Positions 17,873 through 26,436 of a stretch of DNA of 64,000 nt are shown piece after piece. The stretch lies in the NCBI GenBank assembly GCA_002352105.1, contig DEHV01000045.1, positions 48,600 to 112,599 of the forward strand. The letters are read 5' to 3'. Position 1 is the first letter of the stretch. The number at the start of each line of letters is the position of its first letter. The stretch comes from Chitinophagaceae bacterium UBA2791 (GTDB lineage Bacteria > Bacteroidota > Bacteroidia > Chitinophagales > Chitinophagaceae). Position numbers and translations under genes: made by a program. The notes under the pieces are model-generated. The model worked only from the letters and a program-made list of their open reading frames with translations, searched no databases and was not told the origin of the DNA.

Positions 17873-18013
17873 AGTTTATCTGGCGCCAGCCATTTGAAGG
17901 TAATACAATACTCCGCCTATCGTTTCCCGATAGCGCGGCAAATCAGGGGAAATATAGATATTTTTTCCGGAGTTTTCTGATCAAAACGATTGCGCGGTCT
18001 ATCTCAACGCATG

Positions 18014-19231
18014 TCATTGTTCCTTCGCGGGATCAAGCTGGTTGATAAAAACAAATACGCCTTTTTTATTCGCTATGATGATGTCTGTCTTGCCGTCCTT
18101 ATTCATATCCTGGGTCGCAATATTAAGGCCCGCGCCGGAGTCATCGTCCACCTGCCGCTCTATCCAATAAGGCTCCTTGCCCGGGGTAGGCTCAAACCAA
18201 AGCAGTAAGGCAGGGTCGTTCGTTCCGGGATCAGGGTTTTGATGGTGCGCCAGGTAGCGTTTTCCGGTGATGAAATCGGGCCGGCCGTCTCCGTTAAGAT
18301 CGGCAAATACCGAAGCATGCGTTTGCGAGGTCGACTCGCTAAAAAGATGACGCTTAAAATCGATCCTGCTCCCCGCATCGGCAACCTGTTCGTACCACCA
18401 CATGCCAAGTTGATGCGCGGATGCGCTGACCACGTCATTTTTTCCATCGCCATTTACGTCTACCACATGCATATGCGAACATTCCTCTCCCAATGAGGCG
18501 GGGTGAAAAACCCAATTGGGTTGCCTTGGATCGGCAGGCCCTTCCCACCATCCTTCGGTAACGACCACATCGTTCCTTCCATCGTTATTGATATCGCCCA
18601 ACCCGATGCCATGGGAAAAACGATTTGTTCCGGGCGCGTTTTCCGCGCTAACCGGGTATCTTGTCCAATCTGTTTTGCCCTTATCCGGCGCGCGCAGCCA
18701 GACGATCTGCCTTCTGGCAGAATCGCCGCATAAAATATCCAGGCGTCCATCCCCGTCAACGTCTACAAAGGCCGGCGATTCGTTGGCAATGCCTATCGCC
18801 CTTTCCCCGTCGCCGATCGTATGTCGCTTCCAATCGCCTTCCTGGTTTTGCGGGTTCTCAAACCAGAAGGCCGGTTCTCCCGGATAATCGATCAATACCA
18901 GGTCGTCCCATCCATCCTGGTTAACATCCAGGCAAAAATTCAGAAAGGAATTGCTGTATTCTTTGGTAGGATCAAAAATACGGGAAGGCGCGATGGAATG
19001 CCTTTTCCAATCGGGGGCTTCAAACCAGAAATAGCCGGCTACCACATCCATTTCCCCGTCCCTGTTAATATCCGCTACCGCCACGCCTTCGGAAAGAAAA
19101 TCGTGGGTGATGGTTATTTTTTTAAAATCGGCGGTATCTTTTTTAAGCTCTTCCGCGTTGCCGCATCCGATACCCGAAAAAGCCAACGCTGCGGCAAAAA
19201 AGCATAATTTAATCTTTGAACTGCTCATCAT
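18014..19231 (-). CDS. FG-GAP/VCBS-repeat lipoprotein
   Basis: A 405-residue lipoprotein (signal followed by GIGCGNAEE). It contains seven calcium-loop-like repeats of the form DxNxDGxxD (for example DINRDGEMD, DVNQDGWDD, DVDGDGRLD, DMNKDGKTD), consistent with a seven-bladed beta-propeller of the FG-GAP/VCBS type on the cell surface or in the periplasm. Its start codon overlaps the stop of the preceding cytochrome-type gene by 4 nt, which argues for translational coupling and a joint complex. Such repeats bind ligands or proteins; no catalytic residues are recognised. Confidence 0.82.
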   Translation of the reverse strand: MMSSSKIKLCFFAAALAFSGIGCGNAEELKKDTADFKKITITHDFLSEGVAVADINRDGEMDVVAGYFWFEAPDWKRHSIAPSRIFDPTKEYSNSFLNFCLDVNQDGWDDLVLIDYPGEPAFWFENPQNQEGDWKRHTIGDGERAIGIANESPAFVDVDGDGRLDILCGDSARRQIVWLRAPDKGKTDWTRYPVSAENAPGTNRFSHGIGLGDINNDGRNDVVVTEGWWEGPADPRQPNWVFHPASLGEECSHMHVVDVNGDGKNDVVSASAHQLGMWWYEQVADAGSRIDFKRHLFSESTSQTHASVFADLNGDGRPDFITGKRYLAHHQNPDPGTNDPALLLWFEPTPGKEPYWIERQVDDDSGAGLNIATQDMNKDGKTDIIIANKKGVFVFINQLDPAKEQ

Positions 19232-22200
19232 TCACTTTTTAAGGTCAAAAGATAGGACATTAATGCATTAAAATCTTCAGGAGCCAGGGTCGATCCGAAC
19301 TGATCGGGCATGAGGGTAAACCTGGAAGCCGTTTTTTCCAGAATATCCTTTCGGACAATGGTAAACTCCTCGCCTGAGGCATTGGCGTATACGCTCGCCT
19401 CTCCTTCGTCGCGACGGAACAGGCCGGACAATACCCGGCCATCTTTAAGCCGGAGGGTATAGGTCCTGAATGTTTCAGAGATATTGCGATTGGGATCCAG
19501 GATCTTTTCAGTCAATGCGGTAACGCCCCATTTGCCTACTCCATCGAGCTGCGGGCCAATGCTTCCTCCTTCTCCTCCGACGCTATGGCAAGGCGCGCAG
19601 GTTCTGACAAAAATGGTCCGGCCGGTAACAGGCGAAGGAACGGAACGGGTGTTATTAAAATCGCTTATCCTTTCAATAATAAGGCCCTGCCGCTCCTTAT
19701 CGATCGTTTCCAAACCAGCCGTCAGCGCCTGGAACTCGGCCTTTTGCCTGGAAGAAATATTCATCATGATCCGCTCTTCGATCTTAGGTTGAATGAGCGT
19801 ACGCGGAAAGATCTCTCCCTTTCTCGCCTTGTCGAAAAGGATCGTTTTTCCTTCTTCAGAACCGGCCAGGGACATGACAATGATCTGTTGCAGATCCGGC
19901 CCCGCATTTTTTAAGCTGCTCATCATAGGGCTTACCTGTGCTGAAGGGAATTCGCCGACGATCGACAATACCATTTTTCGGAAAGCGTCGTCGGAAGACT
20001 GGTCGTTAAACGCCTCCTTAGCCGCTTCCAGGTTCTTCCCGATATTAATATTCAGCAACGATTTCAAAGCGGCGCCTCTTATATCTATAAAAACGGCTGT
20101 ATCTTTCAACCATCCTGTAATTACGGGTTCCAGGGAAGCTAACTTATACTGACCCGCAAGCCCGACCCCATATATAGGCTCCTTGATAAATATCTGGAGA
20201 TCGTCCCATGTTTTCACAGAATCGGGCGTCCTGCCGTCTTTATATTTGGCTATCAGCGCCGCCGCCAGTTTTTTACCCCATTCCTGCATTTGAATAGTTT
20301 CTTTTTCTCCTTTTCTGTCGAGTCCCTGCTGCAATGCCCTAAAGGTTTGGTATTCGAGGGATATGTTCTTTTGGGATTTTGTCATGGCTGTATTTATGAC
20401 CTCGCCGATCATGGAAGAAGGAATAAAGCGCATGATATGAAGAAAGGCATTCGGCAACGCCTCGTCGGGCATATCGTGTTCTTTTACATAATTGAACAGG
20501 AATAATCCCGACTCAGGAACCTGCACTCCCGCCAGCACGGTAGACAATACTTCCGCGTCTTCCTTCGACCATTGCCTTGCCGCGGTCTCCTGCATCAACT
20601 TTCCGGATCTTAAAGCGTTCCTCAGCCCCAACCGTATCGTATAAGCCATATGCGAATCGAAGGAAGGCGTTTTCTTCCTGGCTGCTATAAGCCGTTCTAT
20701 CGTATCCATGTCCTTAAATTTCGACAGCAGTTCCACGGCTGCGCGCTGAACATGGGGATCGGCATCCTCCAACCTTTCTATCGCGATCCCGCGCTGCAGG
20801 GTTTCATTGCCTTCCTGCTCCAGCAAAATGCGCAGGGTATGCAGCCTGACCAGCGGATCCGCATGCGCGGCAGACTGCCTGATCCTTTCGTTATCCAGGG
20901 CATTCAGCCGATGTAATACCCACAACGCATGGATATGTTCTCTTGCCGTTAGCCCGGTCTTATCCAATAATGCTTTCAAGGGGGCGATGGCAGGCTGCCC
21001 GATGCGCTCTGCCAGTTGGTCGGCTACTGCCAGCCTCACCGCAAGATTTTCCATTGTTAGCGCCGCGATCAGTTTGTCCACCGGCGCTGTAGTCCAGTCA
21101 TTTAACGCATTCGCATTGCCCTTATAAGTGATCCGCCATATCCTGCCCCGAATACGATCTCTTTTAGGATGATCGAGCGCTACTTCATAATGACCAATGA
21201 TGCTGTTGTAAAAGTCGGCGATATACAGCGCGCCATCGGGTCCGAGCTTCACATCCACAGGCCTGAACCAGGGATCTTCGCTCAGCACAAAATCCTCTTC
21301 TTTTTTACCCACGGGACTTGAGCCTTCAAAAACAAATGAGTTCCTGTACACCCTTGAAGACACGGCGTCGCCGATATAAAAATTACTCCTGTATGGCTCG
21401 GGATACCGGTCGTCGGCATAATACGCGATACCCGCCAACGCCGTTGCTTCATTCTCCAGCGGCTTCATATCAGGCGCGAAACCCATATCTTCTTCCTTGC
21501 CCCATTGCGTATAATCGCCCCCCCTTATCAGTTGGTACAAGGGAGAAGTATGGCAATCGGTAGAATAAAGATATCCCCGCTCATCATACGCGAGGCCAAA
21601 GGGGTTGATCCTTCCATAAGTCATATGCTCCACCCTGCTGCCGTCGCGCCGGAACCGGAAAGTGTTGCCGGATATCATATAAATGGAATCGCCGTCGGCG
21701 CCCGCTACGCGAGACCGGTTCGTATATCCATGACAGGCATGTATCCAACCGTCGTACCCCATGATAAAATTGTTCACCATCCCATGAGTATCCGTATATT
21801 GAAAAGGTCCCAGCAACTTTTTCTGCCCGTCAGCCTTACCATCATGGTTTGCGTCTGTAAATCGGTACACATTCGGGATGCTGTACACAATGGCGCCATC
21901 ATTCATGGGCATGACGCCGATAGGGATATTCAGGGAGTCGTTAAAATGCGTAAACTTATCAGCCTTCCCATCGCCATCGGTATCCTCGAGGATGGTAAGC
22001 CTGTCCTTCCCTTTCCCGGGAATTGCAGGAAAAGGATACTCAAACGATTGCGTAACCCACATGCGCCCTTTGGCGTCAAAGGCAATATTGATAGGTTTTC
22101 CTATATCGGGCTCCGAAGCATAGAGGGAGACTTCAAATCCTTCCGGGACCTTAAAACCAAGTCTTTCTTCCTCGGGAGTACGGGCGGGCGTGGCCCGGAT

Positions 22201-22326
22201 ATGGTCTTCAAAAAGCGGGCCGCTGTATTTGTCTTTATCTGCCTGGGATGCTTTCCCGTCGCGGCTTTCACACCCTGTGAACAGCAACGCGCCGGTAAGA
22301 AAAAAAATGCCTATCAGTTTTCGCAT
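19228..22326 (-). CDS. PVC-type heme-binding membrane dehydrogenase with HEAT repeats and cytochrome c domain
   Basis: A 1032-residue lipoprotein (lipobox LLFTGCES). The N-terminal half is the beta-propeller 'membrane-bound dehydrogenase' domain (from about GFEVSLYASEPDIGKP), the middle is helical and HEAT-like (about 420-650), and the C-terminal cytochrome c domain has the heme motif CAPCH (C910, C913, H914). The family is abundant in Planctomycetes and some Bacteroidota and is thought to couple oxidation of carbohydrates to electron transfer; substrates are mostly unproven. The start at 22326 gives a normal lipoprotein signal; an in-frame upstream start would add 26 unlikely residues. It overlaps the FG-GAP gene. 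Confidence 0.85.
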   Translation of the reverse strand: MRKLIGIFFLTGALLFTGCESRDGKASQADKDKYSGPLFEDHIRATPARTPEEERLGFKVPEGFEVSLYASEPDIGKPINIAFDAKGRMWVTQSFEYPFPAIPGKGKDRLTILEDTDGDGKADKFTHFNDSLNIPIGVMPMNDGAIVYSIPNVYRFTDANHDGKADGQKKLLGPFQYTDTHGMVNNFIMGYDGWIHACHGYTNRSRVAGADGDSIYMISGNTFRFRRDGSRVEHMTYGRINPFGLAYDERGYLYSTDCHTSPLYQLIRGGDYTQWGKEEDMGFAPDMKPLENEATALAGIAYYADDRYPEPYRSNFYIGDAVSSRVYRNSFVFEGSSPVGKKEEDFVLSEDPWFRPVDVKLGPDGALYIADFYNSIIGHYEVALDHPKRDRIRGRIWRITYKGNANALNDWTTAPVDKLIAALTMENLAVRLAVADQLAERIGQPAIAPLKALLDKTGLTAREHIHALWVLHRLNALDNERIRQSAAHADPLVRLHTLRILLEQEGNETLQRGIAIERLEDADPHVQRAAVELLSKFKDMDTIERLIAARKKTPSFDSHMAYTIRLGLRNALRSGKLMQETAARQWSKEDAEVLSTVLAGVQVPESGLFLFNYVKEHDMPDEALPNAFLHIMRFIPSSMIGEVINTAMTKSQKNISLEYQTFRALQQGLDRKGEKETIQMQEWGKKLAAALIAKYKDGRTPDSVKTWDDLQIFIKEPIYGVGLAGQYKLASLEPVITGWLKDTAVFIDIRGAALKSLLNINIGKNLEAAKEAFNDQSSDDAFRKMVLSIVGEFPSAQVSPMMSSLKNAGPDLQQIIVMSLAGSEEGKTILFDKARKGEIFPRTLIQPKIEERIMMNISSRQKAEFQALTAGLETIDKERQGLIIERISDFNNTRSVPSPVTGRTIFVRTCAPCHSVGGEGGSIGPQLDGVGKWGVTALTEKILDPNRNISETFRTYTLRLKDGRVLSGLFRRDEGEASVYANASGEEFTIVRKDILEKTASRFTLMPDQFGSTLAPEDFNALMSYLLTLKSE

Positions 22327-22630
22327 AAGCTTAGTCAGTTTAGGTATAAATGAATTGGAGCGCGGCTTATCGCCGCCCGGATTTGTGGTCGGCAACGCCG
22401 GCATTGTGCAATTACAATATATGATATTCTGATAAAAAGCTACATAAGCAACTCTGCAACCGGCGCTTATTCAGCGGGTTGATCTTTGGAGATGCCTGTC
22501 ATACGAACAGCGCCTGCTGACAGTGATCGAGGGGCCGCATTAGGGCGCCAACTGAAAGAATAAGCAAGCCCCGAATGCGGTCTATGAGAAAGGAGATCAG
22601 CGGGCTTTGTTAAAGCGCTTGCTTATATAT
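22327..22630. other. Non-coding gap with long inverted repeat
   Basis: About 300 bp without a recognisable gene between the dehydratase and the cytochrome-type gene. A perfect 10-bp inverted repeat, ATAAGCAAGC at 22560-22569 and its complement at 22617-22626, flanks a second weaker pair (AAGCCC/GGGCTT), giving a potential long stem just past the dehydratase stop. It may end or process the transcript. No promoter motif was found with confidence. Confidence 0.4.
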
Positions 22631-23749
22631 TTATATTCCGACTCCGTACTTCCTGATGACCTCAGGATTCAATTCTATGCCCAGGCCGGGCGCTTGCGGG
22701 ATATCCACATAACCGTCTTTCTGGACGAAAGGCTCTTTCAGTATTCCTTTACGTATAGGCGATTCCGTTACGGAAAACTCGAGGAAAGGCGCATGTGGTA
22801 TGGAAGCGATCAGGTGCAGGGAAGCCGCCACAAGCGCTCCTGTTTTAAATGCGTGGGGAACGCACAGAATATTATTATCCAAAGCAATTGAAGCGATCCT
22901 TTTGGCTTCGGTAAGCCCTCCGCACCTCGACATATCGGGTTGGATGACGTCCACATGCGCTTCATTGACCAGTCGCGCAAAAGCCGCTCTGCCGCTTTCC
23001 TCCTCTCCCGTGGCGATACGCAGCACGGTAGATTCCGTAAGGATTTTATACCCGTGATAATCTTCTGCAGGCAGGGGTTCCTCCAGCCAGTAAATATTCA
23101 ATTGCTCCAATGCCCTGGCAACATACATCGCCTCTTTCAGCCGATACCTTTTGCCGATATCTATCATGATCTCTATATGATCTCCCGCCGCCTTACGGGC
23201 GGTTTTGACCAATTCAATATCCTTATGCACATCATAGCCCAAAGGACCCCAGCCATATTTGATCGCTGTGAATCCCTGCGAAACATAGGTTTCCGTCATT
23301 CTTTTCACTTCGCTGACGGTTTCGGGCATCAGCGCGCTGGCATAGGCGCGCGCCTTATTACTATAACTGCCGCCGAGCAATTTATGCACAGGCTTGCCTG
23401 TCGATTTACCCATGATATCCCATAGCGCCATATCTATACCGCTCATCACATGCATCACCGGCCCGCTCCTTCCGTAGTAATAGGTCTTGTCCCACATATC
23501 CCTCCATATCTGTTCATAATCGAAGGGATCCGCTCCCAATATTGCTTCCTTCAATCCATAACAGGTACCATGCGACATATAGGCTTCCACTACGGCCTTG
23601 CCGACCAGCGGCGCGGTATCCACTTCGCCATACCCTGTAATTCCCTCGTCCGTTTCCACGATAATGATCAGGTCGTCCTGCGTTCCGTCCGCCGCGCTTG
23701 AGATCTCAGGAAGCTTTAATACCAGCGCTTTTACATCGGTAATTTTCAT
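22631..23749 (-). CDS. Mandelate racemase/muconate lactonizing enzyme family protein (sugar-acid dehydratase-like)
   Basis: A 372-residue enolase-superfamily enzyme. An N-terminal capping domain is followed by a TIM barrel with the strand-2 lysine in AIKYGWG, metal ligands at MIDIG, WLEEP and ATGEEE, and the strand-7 histidine in CVPHAF. Family members abstract the proton alpha to a carboxylate; in sugar catabolism they dehydrate aldonates or aldarates to 2-keto-3-deoxy acids. The second lysine of the mandelate racemase KxK motif is replaced by Gly, which points to dehydration rather than racemisation. It lies in a row with EamA, SDR and RraA-like genes. The substrate is unknown. Confidence 0.85.
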   Translation of the reverse strand: MKITDVKALVLKLPEISSAADGTQDDLIIIVETDEGITGYGEVDTAPLVGKAVVEAYMSHGTCYGLKEAILGADPFDYEQIWRDMWDKTYYYGRSGPVMHVMSGIDMALWDIMGKSTGKPVHKLLGGSYSNKARAYASALMPETVSEVKRMTETYVSQGFTAIKYGWGPLGYDVHKDIELVKTARKAAGDHIEIMIDIGKRYRLKEAMYVARALEQLNIYWLEEPLPAEDYHGYKILTESTVLRIATGEEESGRAAFARLVNEAHVDVIQPDMSRCGGLTEAKRIASIALDNNILCVPHAFKTGALVAASLHLIASIPHAPFLEFSVTESPIRKGILKEPFVQKDGYVDIPQAPGLGIELNPEVIRKYGVGI

Positions 23750-23807
23750 CTGTTATGCATTTAAAAATCTATTGATCGAATTTTTATGGCCCCGGGGCCG
23801 GTGAAAT

Positions 23808-24794
23808 TTATTTTATGCCGTTATTGTATTCCGGTTCCCTTACAGGCTTTTGTTTAAACAACGACAATAAAAACGGTTCATATACGGTCGCCATTAAGGT
23901 GCTGACCAATATCAGGGCGCCTCCGATAGCCATCGGGATCGTAATCTTCTCCGATAACAGCAAAACGCCCATCAACGCAATAAAAAAAGGCAGCAGGTAA
24001 TTCCCCAATATCGCCTGGGTCACATCCATTCGTTTCAATACGTAGAAGAACAGCAGGGAGGAAACGCCGTACACGATAACGCTTAATTCCAGCATTCCCA
24101 TCAACGCCAGTTTGCCGCTATTGATGAATTCACTGAAACGAAAGGGCTCCACCCAGATCAGCAACGGCAGGCTGGCAATGCTCCCTATCAGGGAACTGTA
24201 TACGAGTATCTCCAGTTCCGTAAATTTTTTATTCACCAATAATTTACAGCAGGTATTGTAATAGCCGCAGCAAAAGCAGGCAAAAAGAAAGATCAGGTTT
24301 CCGGTTAGGAATCCGCCATGCGCAAAATCAGCCCCCGACATATCGGGAATAGAGGTCAGCAACACGCCGGCGATGGCAAGGATAAAACTGAGGATGCGGA
24401 CAATATTCATTTTCTCTTTCAGCATCCAGGATGCGAACATGGCGACGATCACGGGTATGGTCAGGGTAATGATGCCGGCATTGGCGGCAAGCGTTAAGCG
24501 CGAGCCTACGGTATAAGCGTACTGCATAATAAAGATGCCGATCAGTCCGGGCAGCACAAAATATTTTATATCCTTCTATCTCCAGCGCATACTTACGTTT
24601 CGCTTCTTGTTTTTTCTCCAAAGCAGGGGAAGAAAAATAAGCGCGCTGACGATCATGGGCACAAAGGCCACGGTAACCGGGCCAAGGCTGTCCCCGATCA
24701 GCCTGATCACCGGGACCTGGGTGGCCCACATGAAGTTCACCAATATCACCAGCGACCAATCAAATGCTTTTTGCCCTTTACCGGCATTTATCAT
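23808..24794 (-). pseudogene. EamA/DMT-family transporter interrupted by an in-frame amber codon
   Basis: The two parts of one EamA (drug/metabolite transporter) gene lie in the same frame. Residues 1-72 (from 24794) hold the first membrane segments (VNFMWATQVPVIRLIG...), then a TAG stop occurs at 24576-24578, and the frame continues KDIKYFVLPGLIGIF through eight further hydrophobic segments to 23808. Without the stop it would be a normal 328-residue, ten-span exporter/importer of small metabolites. The gene sits between SDR and dehydratase genes, so it would be the sugar-acid permease of the locus. A single substitution explains the lesion; sequencing error or true inactivation cannot be told apart here. 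Restart at the CTG/ATG near 24557 might give a partial protein. Confidence 0.75.
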
Positions 24795-24809
24795 GAAAAG
24801 ATATTTAGA

Positions 24810-25580
24810 TTATTTAGGAGGCAACCCCGAGCCAAAACCGCCATCCACTACCATCGAGGCCCCCGTCACAAAAGAAGCGTCGTCGCTTGCCAGGAACAGG
24901 GCCGCCCGCGCCACTTCTTCCGGCTTTCCGATACGCCAGAGCGCATGCAGCTTACCGGCCTCTTTTCTCGCCTTGTCCGGGTCCGCCTGGCTTTGAAAAT
25001 ACCCTTCTGCCAGGCCTGCGTCTATATACCCCGGGCAGATGCAGTTCACCCGAACGCCCTCGCGTCCGTGATCAATGGCCATCGCCTTGGTCAGCCCGGC
25101 TATCGCGGCCTTGGTGGCGCAATATCCCGCGCAGGACGGCTCGACAAAAAAACTGTTTACGGAAGACATGTTTACAATACTTCCTTTTGTCCGGCGCAAA
25201 TGCGGCAAAAAATACTTTGAGCATAAAAACACTCCTCCTACATTAATGGAGAGCTGCGCATTCCACTCTTCAAAAGAGGTGTCTTCAACCGTTTTATTCA
25301 CTTGTATAGCGGCATTGTTTACCAGCGCGTGAACAGCGCTGAATGCGTTTATCGTTTGCGCTACCAGCGCTTGCACTGAAGCGGGGCTCGACACATCGGT
25401 TTCAACGGCAATAGCGCTTCCTCCGGCGGCGGAGATCAGCTGAACCGTATCCCTGGCGCCTTGCAGATTAATGTCGGCAACGACCACATTGGCGCCCGAA
25501 CCGGCAAAGGCCAGCGCACAGGCCCTGCCAATGCCTGATCCCGACCCGGTAACCACCACGCATTTGTTCTTAAATCTCAT
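24810..25580 (-). CDS. SDR-family NAD(P)-dependent oxidoreductase
   Basis: A 256-residue classical short-chain dehydrogenase. Visible motifs are TGSGSGIG (residues 11-18, cofactor), LVNNAA, the catalytic Ser in VNMSSVNS, and YCATK (Tyr and Lys). The C-terminal DGGFGSG tail is typical. Asp in VVADIN after strand 2 suggests preference for NAD. In sugar-acid loci such enzymes oxidise the free sugar or a 2-keto-3-deoxy acid. It precedes the EamA gene by 15 bp and follows the RraA-like gene by 73 bp, so it belongs to the same transcript. Confidence 0.87.
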   Translation of the reverse strand: MRFKNKCVVVTGSGSGIGRACALAFAGSGANVVVADINLQGARDTVQLISAAGGSAIAVETDVSSPASVQALVAQTINAFSAVHALVNNAAIQVNKTVEDTSFEEWNAQLSINVGGVFLCSKYFLPHLRRTKGSIVNMSSVNSFFVEPSCAGYCATKAAIAGLTKAMAIDHGREGVRVNCICPGYIDAGLAEGYFQSQADPDKARKEAGKLHALWRIGKPEEVARAALFLASDDASFVTGASMVVDGGFGSGLPPK

Positions 25581-25653
25581 ATAAGCTCCTTAGAATGGTT
25601 TGTATTGTTCATCCCTGCGCATCAACGCGTTCTATTGTAACGCCCGGTGTTCC

Positions 25654-26334
25654 TTACAACGATTTGTACTTTTCATACACTTCCCGTAACGACTTGCCCT
25701 GCATTAATTCCCGGCGTGAAAAATTCTCATTGCTCACTTTTTCCTTAGCCAGTTGAAACACTTCCTTTTCCACCGCTTTGGGCACTACGACAATGCCATC
25801 AAAATCCGCAAACACCAGGTCGCCTTTGCTGACAGTCACCCCGCCGCACTCTATAGGCGTATCATAGGCGACCACCAATCCGCGACCCTTGGAATCCAGG
25901 GGCCTTATCCCCGCGTAATAAACAGGAAAATTCATTTCGATGATCCGGATACAGTCGCGTATCTGGCTATCGCAAACGCATCCCGAAACGCCTTTCTGCC
26001 GGGCAACCGTCGACATCAGCTCTCCCCAGGGCGCATTGGAGCCGTTATAATCGGTAGAATGTATCACTACATCCCCCGCATTCAGGGAGTCCATCGCTTC
26101 TATCTCCAGGCCATAAGGATTTCCTTCTGGGATCACATCGGTCTCCATCCAGTCGAGCGTTCTGGCCCGGCCAATAAATCCGCAGTTCCTGATATCGGGA
26201 AGCAGCGGGCGTAAGCGCTGATGCATAGCCTGGTTGCGGTAACCCAACTCGTCCAGGATATCGCATACTGCGGCGACGTATAGGTTTTCCCTGATAAAAG
26301 CAAATAGCGTCGTATCGTTCTGTATCGGTATCAT
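25654..26334 (-). CDS. RraA-like protein with aldolase active-site residues
   Basis: A 226-residue member of the RraA/HMG aldolase family. It keeps the motif CDSQIRD with R126 and D127, and WGEL with E105, the residues that bind Mg2+ and pyruvate-type substrates in 4-hydroxy-4-methyl-2-oxoglutarate/4-carboxy-4-hydroxy-2-oxoadipate aldolases. Combined with its place upstream of SDR and dehydratase genes, retro-aldol cleavage of a 2-keto acid is more likely than RNase E inhibition. The start at 26334 (MIPIQNDT) is preferred over the one 8 codons upstream because a GGAGG lies only there and a TAGTTTTG promoter-like element overlaps the longer form. Confidence 0.8.
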   Translation of the reverse strand: MIPIQNDTTLFAFIRENLYVAAVCDILDELGYRNQAMHQRLRPLLPDIRNCGFIGRARTLDWMETDVIPEGNPYGLEIEAMDSLNAGDVVIHSTDYNGSNAPWGELMSTVARQKGVSGCVCDSQIRDCIRIIEMNFPVYYAGIRPLDSKGRGLVVAYDTPIECGGVTVSKGDLVFADFDGIVVVPKAVEKEVFQLAKEKVSNENFSRRELMQGKSLREVYEKYKSL

Positions 26335-26341
26335 AACCTCC

Positions 26342-26371
26342 AAAACTACTAGCAACAATAAGACTAGTTTT
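26342..26371. promoter_or_regulatory. Candidate operator: 30-bp inverted repeat AAAACTA-N16-TAGTTTT
   Basis: Perfect 7-bp arms, with a nested ACTAG/CTAGT pair, lie directly upstream of the RraA-like gene. The proximal arm overlaps TAGTTTTG (26348-26341, minus), a match to the TAnnTTTG -7 element. A repressor bound here would block the promoter. The regulator is not in the window. Confidence 0.35.
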
Positions 26372-26436
26372 AGCCTATCTTGATGAATCTATACCCTATT
26401 TTGTTTAGTCTCAAAATCGGCTTGAACAATAATATT

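Noticed and set aside
17072..17980. 302-codon open frame on plus
   Set aside because: It lies entirely opposite the well-supported Gfo/Idh gene and has no recognisable motif; such frames arise from codon bias.
21505..22353. 282-codon open frame on plus
   Set aside because: Antisense to the PVC-type cytochrome gene, without family motifs.
22611..22620. AAAGCGCTT as a LacI-type operator
   Set aside because: It lies just downstream of a gene end on minus with no start codon facing it, and is better explained as part of the inverted repeat.
24328..24759. 143-codon frame on minus crossing the amber codon of the EamA gene
   Set aside because: It is out of frame with both EamA halves and its translation has no transporter features; the in-frame continuation across TAG is much better.
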